The position numbers and the translations under genes were made by a program. Source: Blasia pusilla (Eukaryota; Marchantiophyta; Marchantiopsida; Blasiales). Taken from it: a DNA stretch of 64,000 nucleotides. The stretch lies in assembly GCA_050084515.1 (NCBI GenBank), contig CM114275.1, forward strand, positions 7,812,001-7,876,000. Reading direction: 5' to 3'. Every line of letters begins with the position of its first letter. Position 1 is the stretch's first letter. The notes beneath the pieces were generated by a model. The model ran no database searches. It was not told the origin of the DNA and saw nothing but the letters and a program-made list of their open reading frames with translations. Positions 23,643-33,722 of this stretch are shown one piece after another.

Positions 23643-24275
23643 TTGGTCTCAATCGTGACCTCACTCAAGTTGATAGGAGGAGAGCGACGGCAAGTTCATA
23701 GGTTTCTAAGAGGGCATGGCAGTTGTTTTGCCTTTAGTATGAGAGACTTGGGTACGCTGAAGGATCTCGGGATACGGATTGAGTTGGCTAGTGATACGCT
23801 GATCTTTTGTCGACCCTACAATTATTCTGATATGGAGCGAGCCTCGATTCAGAGCAAGAGTCAGGACTTGTTGGAGGCAAAACTTGTGGAGTTATCACAT
23901 GGGGAGTATGCATACCTCTTGGCAGTCATGCTAGAAAAGAAGGATATGTATGGCAATTGGATGGATAGGCGGATGTGTGGAGATTACCGTCCTATGTAGG
24001 TCGATCGATCGCCATGCCTGCCTACTCTGAGAGATCTTTGATGCGGTAGGGCATGCAAAGATCTTCAATACTTTAGATCTCCGTGATGGCTATCATTAGC
24101 TTCCTATCAAGTTGGAGGACAGGGAGAAGACAACATTCTAGGGGATAGATCGGTTCGGGAGAGATTTCTTGTAGATTGCGGTTCTTACCATTTGGGTTGA
24201 AGGGAGTTTTGAGTCTTTGGATAGGGCTGGTTGGCTTGGATTTTGTATGATGTTACATAGATGATATTCTTATCT
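23643..24275 (+). pseudogene. Reverse transcriptase of the Ty3-type element
   Basis: Motifs in order are FAFSMRDLGTLKDLGI, RPYNYSDMERA, RRMCGDYRPM, then LDLRDGYH[stop]LPIKLED, KTTF[stop]GID, and the catalytic YIDD at 24254-24265 followed by ILIF. In-frame TAGs stand at 23997, 24097, 24139 and 24172, and at least one frameshift lies between 23999 and 24097. Confidence 0.88.
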
Positions 24276-24438
24276 TTAGTTCCACGGTTGAGGAGCATGA
24301 GCGACACTTGGAGGAGGTAGTTGGAGGCATGTCGTGTAGTGCGACATGCCCATGAGGAGTTGGGGCATTTTGAGTAAAGCGCGTTAACGTTACTCGAGGA
24401 GTTGGTGGCGCGGCATGCATATTGGGGTACAGTAGTTT

Positions 24439-25104
24439 GTGGCTAGATGTATGGTATGTGACGGAGTGCGAGCATCCTTCAATGCTCCCACTCTGCAGTT
24501 ACATCCTTTGCCAATTATGGGTTTAGGTTATCCATGGAGTTTAGACTTTGCGGGACCTTTGCCATTGACGGGGCGTCATCACAAGTACGTGTTGGTCATG
24601 GTGGAGCATTTCTCCAAGTAGATAGAGTTGGTGGCACTACCGGACAAGGCGAGCAAGGGAACAGCTTATGCATTTCTAGATCGTGTGCTTAGTCACTTTG
24701 GTGCACCGGCGGAGATGTTGACTGACCAAGGTACCGAGTTTAGGGGCAAGTCTCAGGCCTTGTGTGATCAGGCGCTGATAGATCACCGCACCACGTCCAG
24801 AGATCATCCTTAGGCGGATGGGTTGGCGGAGAGAGTAGTACAGACGGTGAAGAGAGGATTGCGCAAGTATAGCTTGCAGCAAGGACAGTTGAGGGAGTGG
24901 GACCTACAGTTGCCATGGTTGGCTATGGGTTATCGCTTCAGTTGGCAGGCATCCTTGGCGTCATTTTCACCGTACTTCTTGCTCTTTGGGAGAGAGCCAG
25001 ATTTACCTGCAGCTGTTCGACGTGACATGGTGGAGGTGTTAGATCTTGATGATCCAGATGTATGGGTACAAGTGTGTTCTCAGAGGGTGGAGAATTTTTT
25101 GTAG
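24439..25104 (+). pseudogene. Integrase core of the Ty3-type element
   Basis: One frame runs from CDGVRASFNAPTLQLHPLP through the D,D-35-E core: LDFAGPL (first Asp), MLTDQGTEF (second Asp), GLAERVVQTVK (Glu). It is broken only by TAG codons at 24619 (after HFSK) and 24811 (after RDHP). The N-terminal HHCC zinc-binding part is largely missing because of the upstream deletion. Confidence 0.88.
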
Positions 25105-25582
25105 AGTTATGCCTATGGCCTTTGAGAACTTAGCTATTGCTCAACATAGAGATACATTGAGGTACGCTACCATTCGTGGAGGAGGTTATCGTCTAGGGAT
25201 TAGGAGGTTTCATCCTGGAGATTACGTGTATTTAAAGCAGGTGGCACCCACGACGCTAGATGCCACCATAGGGCGTACGATCCTACATGTGCACGAGGTA
25301 TTACCGACCAGAGTCTTCATGTTGGAGGGATGGGATGGTATGGTTTGGAAGGATCATGTGCGCAATTGTGCGCCATGTCATCTTCTGAATGTAGACGCGA
25401 TAGTCGATCCGAGCTTGGCAGTGGTACTTGCAGGCTTGAGGTGTATGTTGTGCGGATCTACGAGGGGTGCATCCACCATGTTGGTATGTGATGGTTGTTC
25501 TCGAGGGTGGCATATGTCATGTCTGACCCCCCCTCTTGATGTAGTTCCCACGGGACGATGGATGTGTCTGAGATGTGTATAG
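25046..25582 (+). pseudogene. Integrase C-terminus fused to a PHD finger
   Basis: A frameshift near 25100 moves the integrase into this frame: NLAIAQHRDTLRYATIRGGG, RRFHPGDYVYLKQVAPTTLD (the SH3-like GPY/F area), VWKDHVRNCAPCHLLNVD. The last 45 codons (25442-25576) form a C4HC3 PHD finger: CMLC, CDGC, WH-x2-C, and CLRC, with a Trp before the last pair as in H3-tail-binding PHD fingers. The frame ends in TAG at 25580-25582. By analogy with chromodomains of chromoviruses it may have guided integration to particular chromatin; that is inference. Confidence 0.85.
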
Positions 25583-26377
25583 GGTAGTAGGTCATGTCAG
25601 AGAGATATGATATTTTCTATCTGGAGTTAGGGGGATCCAACTGGCAGCTAGGGGGGCGGTTGTGTGATCTCGATGTATATGTATGAGTTGATTTCTGTAC
25701 ATGTGTGGATCTACCCGTGTGTGGGGAAGATCGGTGTTGTGTGGTTGTAGATGTGACCAGCGATGTATGTTGTGTAGTGATATGTATGTGCACGACATGG
25801 CACCCTAAACCCGGCGTGTATTGATATATATACCTAAACCAGCCGCATATATATTTTCAGGACGGTTCGCGTATGTGTACAAGACCGTGCATGGCATGGT
25901 CCCACAAGTACTAACTAGTTTGGATTATAGGCTTTTATTGCTATTCAAGCGTATGAGACGTACCATTACTTTCCTATCTCTATTCCCACTCTATGGATTT
26001 TGCAGCCTTCCATGTCTCGTAAGAAACTCTTGTAGCCCTCCTATATCTAGTCACCATTGTGGCAAACTACATACCCCCATGGGCTTCCTTGCTCTACATC
26101 GGCAACACTCAGCCCAAGACTTAGTTGTTATGATCTCACATACCTCCTAAGTTGTTGTCAACATTGCTTGCCCTCTGTCATCAACTTTTTGCATTGATTC
26201 AGACTCTAATGCCCACAGCTATTGCGTGTCCTCCCTCTCATATGCAAGGCATATTGTGAACCCTCTAAGCAATTTCCTGCATAGAGAAACCCCGTATTCC
26301 TAAGACATCACTATGGTGGTTGATGTGTGGGCTTACATGAGCTCCAACTATTAAGCAAAATGAACCAAGATAGTACT
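25583..26377. other. 3' flank of the Ty3-type element
   Basis: A possible polypurine tract lies at about 25645-25656, and TATATATA at 25826 could be part of a 3' LTR. No matching 5' copy was found. Short ORFs show no domain. Confidence 0.35.
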
Positions 26378-26649
26378 TTGCGCCTATTCATCCTCGGGCT
26401 TTCTAACCCGAGGTTGGGTTAGTTAACCCTCATCCCTCTCCGAAATTCTCCTGTAAAGTAAGGTTAAATATTTTACGTTCCCTTCATTGATGTGTAGGAG
26501 ACTGTAGCACAATGGATAACTCCTCCCCTTGCAAAACACCAGGTCATGTGTTTGAATCCAGGTGGGGCACTCATTTTTGCCTAAGTGTCCCTCATTGCTT
26601 AACTCAACTCTCACCCTCCATGGCTTAACCTGAGGATGAATAGGCGCAA
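26378..26649. mobile_element. Small inverted-repeat element with a tRNA-like core (SINE/MITE-like)
   Basis: The ends 26378-26398 (TTGCGCCTATTCATCCTCGGG) and 26629-26649 are inverted repeats matching at 20 of 21 positions. Inside, 26501-26516 (TGTAGCACAATGGATA) resembles a Pol III A box, and GTTTGAATCC (26550-26559) resembles a B box at about tRNA spacing. The flanking bases do not form an acceptor stem, so it is not a working tRNA gene. Confidence 0.6.
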
Positions 26650-28799
26650 GGAGATGGTAGCCAAGGAATCCCACCAACCGACATAACCTTGAATTAATGT
26701 AATGCATTAGTTTGGGTAACTAATAGAGACCCCTTATTAGCAAATTGGCTTTTTTTTTAAATGAGTTTTTTAGTGTATGAAGTCAAGCAAGCTATCTACC
26801 CTCCCATTAAATAAATTTCTCAACCATATTTATGATATGGCTAACTCATGTGCTTTGTGTTTACAAACATATAAGCACATTTTCCATTCTATTTTTGAGA
26901 GGAATCTTGTTGTTCAACGTTAAGAAAGAGAATTCACCACACGTTCTTAGTGATGGGTGCATATGCGTGCTTATCAATGGTTGCTCTATCCTTGACGTTT
27001 GCGGCTATATACAACCCAATAACTACACCTATAGAAAGGAAGCAATGAGGGCCTTCCTTGATCCACCACCGATACAATAGTACATGTGGTTCTCAAGGAA
27101 TAACGATGCTCTTCTTGAGTAAGTTCGACTTGCAGCTAACAACTAATTGCTGCACACTATTCCCTTAATAGATTCGGGTGTGCTTCCAATCGCACCATAG
27201 CCAAAGTTATGAAAACTAGGGATATACAAGGTACGTAGGAAGCTTTTCAGTTGGTCAAAGTTATAGCTCTGCAAGGCATATGCACGAGTAAGGGTACCAA
27301 ATAGCAATAGACTATTACAAAGACCTATGAGCTAGGTATGGTCTAGTATATATGAACTGCAGAAATTTATCCTCCTTATGAATTTTGCAATGGCTACAAG
27401 CTACAATATGTTATACCCTAGAAGATTTCAAGTTTTCCAACACCATACAACCGCCAAGGGGCTCACAACGCACAACATCTACATGACATATGCTTATGTG
27501 GAGGATGCATTGGCAATGAGCCCACTTAACTTACAACTTATGTCCCTTGTAGACTCATGTTTGGGCATTGACACAAAATAGAATGGGATCATCTTCCCCA
27601 TTCTACGCTATCATGCCAAAGTTTCACTTATTTATGGGAATGAGGCATAATGCTGAACCTTTTTTTCTAAAATTTTGATTGCAAATGAGAACCACTTTGC
27701 AAACCTAGATTGATTTTTATAAGCATTTAAGCACATGTTTTGTTCACGAGGATGCCACCATTGATTTCATAATTGAAAAAACACATGTTGTTTGCTCTTA
27801 CCGCTCTAATGTTCAAGCCTTCAATGTCATTGCTTTTTAGAGGCTTTATGGTAAGATCAAAAAATTTCATGTTCATATATCAACTAACGTACCTTCTAAG
27901 TACAACTCCATCAATTGGTGTATGATATAGACTTCCACCAAATTCAACTTATTGCAATTGGATGCAAGGTGTTACTTACTTCCAATATTGATGGCTCTAA
28001 TCAATAAATAAATGGTGTACATGTAAGTGTGGTTGAGTGCTTATTTGCTGCCCATTAGATGAAAAAACATTTCGTTATATTGCATTCAAAAAATCTTATC
28101 CGGGTTATATGGAAAAACTACTCTACACTTCGATATGGACCAAACCAAAACATCACAAAAAATGCTCCTTTTTATTCTCGAGAATTCCGTGACTAGCCAT
28201 AAAAGCTAGGGGTTCACTTAAAACTTCCCTCATTTTATATGTTTTAACATCCAAAAAAATCTTATCCACAAGATATCAAGACTTAACTCAACTAGTAAAA
28301 GAAACTAGTTGCAAACTAAGGAGAGGAATGTCATAAAGTTAGGAGGAAAAACAAAAATGGAGCGGTTTGGAGGCAAAAAGGGAATTCGTAGCCAAGGTTT
28401 TAGTTCTTGGCGTCGCCAACGATTTCTTTCAAGTTTGGGGACTCGTAAGTTAGGAGTCTCATGCAACTCTAATGTGGGCCCCCATAGTCATTTTCTGCGA
28501 GTCCTTGAAGATGCCATTTGGAAGTTTAGCTTGCAATGTGGTCCCCTCTTAAATGATGGGAGTGGTAGAGGTCTCACTCAAGTCAAGTAGTATCATATCT
28601 AAGACTCCTCTTCAAGACACATTTTACTTTCTCATGTTTATTCTATAATATTCATTTAAGCTTATAGACTACCTTTGATATGCTATCTTACTCCTAGTCA
28701 TGATCATGTGAATTGTTGGTTTTAGCATGATTGAGAAGGCCTTATAGGGGAGATTAAGACTCTTTTTTTAGTGAGTTGTGAAAGGACTCCCAATTTCCC
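26650..28799. other. AT-rich region without a recognised gene
   Basis: Contains short ORFs (for example 27378-27581, 28309-28590) with no family features. It could be old retroelement sequence but no motif survives. Confidence 0.4.
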
Positions 28800-28966
28800 C
28801 CTCTTCAACTTGCCGATGTTACATCTTTTGTCCAGAGGTTCCACTCCAAAATCTGATATCACACCAACTTTGGCCTTTCATGAGGAATTGGACATCATTC
28901 CCCAAAACCCTTTCAGTTGCACAGCTACAAGCCTTTCCCTATGTTTGGTGTTGGCATCCCACACCA
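28800..28966 (-). mobile_element. Fragment of the same LINE family, reverse orientation
   Basis: The reverse complement matches the LINE C-terminal region around 8770-8940. Shared words include GTTCCACTCCAA, ATCACACCAACTTTGGC (CTCACACCAACTCTGGC in the other copy), TTGCACAGCT and TTTGGTGTTGGCATCCCACAC. Confidence 0.85.
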
Positions 28967-29279
28967 AGAGTTGGTCACGGAAGGGATCATAGAGACATTA
29001 AGGAGTACTTGGAGATGTTCAAGAGAGCTATATAACATACCTATATATTGGTAAATCTTTACAAAAAATTCAGAACAAATTCATGCTTTTAAATGATGAA
29101 ATGTGTCAATGCATGCACTTTTAATTTTTTCTATTAGATCTGAGGTTATATTTTTCCATGGTGGAGGTTTTTGTATGCTTAGTGTCTATCATACGTCTGC
29201 TTCAAGAACATCCATTGTTTCTACTCTTCTTATGGATGTGCCAAAGTGAGTCACATATTTAAGTGGTCTATGACAACTT

Positions 29280-30270
29280 AGAGGACTCTGAGAACTCAAA
29301 TATTGAGTGAGTGCTCATAACGTTTGATATGTGAAAGATCAAAGATAGAGTGAGTACTTAGAGATTATACTTTGAGTACTCTTTTGGATATCTTACTGAT
29401 CCTGCTACGCTCTGGATGTTCTGGATGCTTTGATTACACTATTTGACTACACACACAAGTGTTTACAGGGATCAAAGTGTAATCACATTATTTATATTAT
29501 ACTCTCATGTTAGTCACTATGAGTTCTTCCATTATATGCCACTCAGATAATTGGTCTCTGATATGTGATATGTTTGGTATCTGAAAGATTAGATAGCGAA
29601 CATGTCACTCTAGATATCAAACTATTGACTGAGTAATCCCATCCTCTCCTAACTCAAATACCCTGGAAACTCACATATCGTATGAATATAGCCAATTCTT
29701 GTACTCATTGACTCATAGTATATATTGTGAGCACTCATATACAAAGAGTACTCAGGGAGTAAGAGTAGTCAAAGTATGAGTACTAACTCTCAATTATCTG
29801 ATATAATTCTCACTAGAACTACAGAGTATTCACACCGAGTGTGCTCAAAGTAGTGGTATACTCTGAGTACTCACAATAAGTTTAAAACATGTAACTGGTC
29901 CCTGATTAGTGATATGGTCTAAAAGATCAGATATCAAACATGTCGGTTCAGACATCAAACTACTAGATGATTACTCCCATATTTTCCTAATTGAGTTGCC
30001 TTGAAAACTCACATATTTAGTAAATACGTAAAAATCTATGAGCACATACTCTCAATAATGTGAGTCAATACTCATTCACTCTGATAAGAGTGAGCACCCT
30101 GAGTAATCACAATACTCTCTGAATGCCAAACTCTGAGTAGTATGAGTGAGTACACTTTGAGTACTCACTAGGACCAACTCAAAATGTGATTCAATATTCA
30201 TGTAGTACTGACTAGAACTCAGAGTGGATACTCATTAGAGAGCATGCTCAGAGAAGTGGTACTCATTATC
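29280..30270. repeat. Low-complexity block rich in the palindrome GAGTACTC
   Basis: GAGTACTC occurs at least four times (about 29373, 29747, 29863, 30156), with many one-off variants (GAGTGAGTAC, AGTACTAACTC). Sentence-like stretches such as GATATCAAACATGTC and CAAACTACTAGATGA recur loosely near 29597 and 29930. This looks like an old, drifted tandem array or duplicated repeat. Confidence 0.55.
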
Positions 30271-31030
30271 AGATTAAGGGACAGGGACATAACTTTTTAT
30301 CTTCAGATATCCATGCAATAGAGTTTAGAACCAAAGATTTCAAGTTTCAATCTTGTAAACCTTGACCTTAACCTTAAATCGGCACCAAAGAAGAGAGATT
30401 AAGAGTCTTGGAGAACCTGACATTAGCCCGCCATGAATTGTAGGAAACTGAAAAGTTTGTTTAATTCATGATCAATAAGGAATAGAGACGCACTAGAAAA
30501 CCTTGGAGGTTCTTAAATGATTATGGATTTCATGAAGGACTCAAGTCAATCCACCATAATTCAAGGTTAAAGTTCTTGACAACTTAAAGTTCTTCAGATG
30601 CTAGGTAGTGGATTGAGACAAAACAGGATTCACATGGCAAACAAAAATCTTGGCTTCAGACATCATCTTCACAACTGCCACTCTCATGAACTTGACAAAT
30701 ATATCTAGCACAGTGGCAGGTATGTTTTCTCCTTACGCCTATGAATTAGATTACAACCTCACCATGGGCACGCAAATAGGCCCAATTTACATCATTGCAA
30801 AAGTCGTCTCAGATCACAATTACTTTACACCTTCTATTTCAGCAATGCAAATTGAGGTTGGATTCCTCACCAATGCAATTTCAATCGGGGTTACGTATTG
30901 AGCTAGTTGGATGAATTTAAAATTATGTTTTCAATTTCTCGAACATTAGCCTTTAAAATATGTAGGGTCTCTTTTGTATTGGTATCAAAATAATTGACCA
31001 GAATTAGGAAAACTTTGTCCAGACTGGAAA
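30271..31030. other. Region without a recognised gene
   Basis: An 83-codon ORF at 30650-30901 (MASDIIFTTATLMNL) has no recognisable domain and is not supported further. Confidence 0.4.
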
Positions 31031-31210
31031 TGTACCACTTTTCTCGAAAAAACTACCCGGACCCCGGTTTGGGTTGCTGTTTGGACCCAAGGGATTTTGA
31101 AGTGAACGTGAATAAAAAACATTACAGGGATGGTCGCTCAACTCCACGGCCAAACTTTGAGCGGCCCCATGTCTATGGGAATGTACTCATCTATATTATT
31201 ATGGAAGAGT

Positions 31211-31380
31211 GCAAACACTTCTATGTTTGACATGTGGCAACTAGGCAGTAAGAAAATGTTTCACATGCTTCGGGCAGCAAGAAAAAAATCTGAATTTTCG
31301 CGGCATTTTCGCATCTCTTCCCTTCACAGGCTCTTCAAACACTTTTTTAAATCCTACGCATAGCAGAGGCACCTTACTAG
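31211..31380. repeat. Dispersed repeat, copy 1 (partner at 53959-54125)
   Basis: TTTGACATGTGGCAACTAGG, then AAATGTTTCACATGCTTCGG and CAAACACTTTTTTAAATCC, then CACCTTACTA, run in the same order and spacing as at 53959-54125. Confidence 0.75.
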
Positions 31381-31619
31381 TGTCCAATGAGAGAAAATCG
31401 AGATCCGGAAAAGTTTGTTTTTAGATAACGGGTACATTTCCAACCTATACAAACCATGACAATATATTTTGAAGTTTTGTAATTCCTAGCCGGAATAATG
31501 CATATTCCGTCGGTTTTTGGCGGGTGTTTGAGAAACTGCAATTCCGAAATTCATCCGGCTAGGTTAGGTCAACACGTAACCCCGGTTCTCCCCGTTGATC
31601 GGCGATTCCTTGGGAAATC

Positions 31620-33722
31620 GGTGGATTTTAAGTTCCCGTTACTTAAAGTAACTTAGTGGAAAGCCCTTTCGTGTCACGTGCAGCAACTTACAGGTCCAAG
31701 TTTAGAGTGATCTGGTATCGCAGCAATTGATTCTCTCACAGGGTCGGCGTTGATCCATTCTGTTCTGTCTGTTCCAAACAGAAGCTCCTATTACTACTAC
31801 AGAGGCTACTCTTGTGTTATCATTTCTTGTGGGAAGACCGTCCGAAAATGTAGATAGTCCCGAGAATGACCGGTTTTCGTTCATCCTTTCTTTCACTCCA
31901 GCCTTAAAATTAGAAAACCATGGACGTAAACATAAGGTCAGAAATTCACCCAAACCTATACGATGAGAGACGGATTACAAGAGCAGACCACCAGCTCTCA
32001 CCGCATTTTTCGATTCGAACACACGGGTTTTTTTAAACTTCTGGTAAATGTGGATCGACTTCCTGACGCCAGGTGGTATTAGGATGCCTTTAGCTGGGGT
32101 TTCTGGACATTATATTGCCCATCTTTTTGGATCATTTGCTAGGTTCCTGATCCTCGAGGGAAGACATTGACAGACCTTGGATTCAAAGCCTGTAGTAGAG
32201 GGAAAAAAAATGAGAAAATCGCACCATTTAGTTGTTGTGGTATTCTCAACAGCGAGCAAGTGCAGCCTAAGAGAAAAGAAAAATTATTCCTTTGTGGCTC
32301 TGTACGTCAACTGTATCTGCACTCGATGTCGATTCGATCCAAACCCTCACTGCACGATGAAATTGTCATGCGAAACTGCCTTGAACCATAGAATGTACGG
32401 CATGTGTCGCTTCCAAAGTTGATGTGATCTCATGCTCAGGTGAAACGAAGGGACAGAGTTAGAAATACGTGCTCTCTACAGCATCGGATTGTATGCTATG
32501 TCATGGCGACAATACAATATCTGGGATTGATTAGATGTCCCAGAGTGGTCAAGTTTAGTTTTGTGAAGTCGACAACCATCCACATGGTTTCAACCTTTTC
32601 GTGTTGGGACCAGGTTTATACTTCAAGTTGATGTTCCGTGCGACCCTCAAAGATTGAGCTCGCGGTCATGAAGCACCTGGGACTTGTTTCTTAGAGTTAC
32701 ACTCGTACGTGAATCGTTGGTGTGAAACTGGGAGATGGGACTCGCTGGCAGGAGCACCCTTCGAGAACTGAAGAAAGTGACTTCTTGGACCGTCACGAGA
32801 AGCCAACTCTTGACGATGCATGGAAAACCCAATGCTGAGTCACCACGCACTAAGCACGTTGAAACAATTCATCATCCACAAAAAGTCTAAACAAGTAGTA
32901 TTCATGGAAATCCAGTTTGGACCCATGGTCACTCATTTTGAAGTTTGACGAAGGTCAAATAAAATCTGGAGAAAACTCTTCCTGTTATATTACACTTCCG
33001 TAAATCTGTTCAAATTGCTGAACTACTAGATTTTGTAGTAGAACTTGATCATGGTCGGCGTCATCAAGAAATGTCTGCGGTCCCGAAGAATTCCTATATC
33101 AACATAAGTATGGGACAACGTACCAGAGGTTGGTGACGATTATACATTCACTTGAGATGGGACTGTGGAAAGCAGCTTAGAATTAATCTTAACACATGGG
33201 CACAGGATGGATCCCCCATAGGGTGGTGAGCGCTGCTGGAGTGAATTCATCTGATCTGACGCTAACCTGTAGACGTAACCAAAAACGGTGAGAGAATGAA
33301 GAACGCTTTCAAGATACTTTATGCGAAAAAAATTGGGATGCAAGAAGACCCTTCATTATATCAACTTCCTACGTTACCGGACCCCTTTGCCTCAGAAAAC
33401 GCTACTTTCGTTTCCCACTACAATCTATGGAGAAACTCCTGCTTCGTCAAATGAAAGACAACCAGGCACTTTGATATGGGGGGAACCAATTTACATCTTC
33501 AAATTAAAATATGGGGCTGAAATCACTACGAATGAATAGAAGCAACCTCAGACATGAGTTCACAGTTCTCAGAAGTGTGCCCATCGAGCCAGTCTCAGAC
33601 TTGTGTAGAGATGACAAGATCTTCATACTATGCAAGATACCTATGTAAATTTAGAACGGAGGAGATGCTCACCAGATGAGAAGATATCAAGCTGATAGTC
33701 TGGAATGCTTTTGAGCTTTGGC
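31620..33722. other. Intergenic region 3' of the DCD gene
   Basis: Short ORFs only (for example 32167-32391, 32177-32422, 33321-33539). The 3' UTR of the DCD gene should lie in the right part of this stretch. Nothing else is recognised. Confidence 0.45.

Larger units (their letters stand above)
19794..25582 (+). mobile_element. Decayed Ty3-type LTR retrotransposon with a C-terminal PHD finger
   Basis: The order is gag with a zinc knuckle, degraded middle, reverse transcriptase, integrase and PHD finger. That order (RT before integrase) defines the Ty3 group. Multiple stops (mostly TAG) and frameshifts kill it, and an internal deletion has removed RNase H. The terminal repeats were not identified, so these coordinates cover only the coding body. 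The tract AGGGGGGCGG near 25650 could be the polypurine tract before a 3' LTR. Confidence 0.85.

Noticed and set aside
26497-26570. tRNA gene
   Set aside because: A- and B-box-like words are present, but the acceptor and anticodon stems do not pair; better explained as a SINE-like core.
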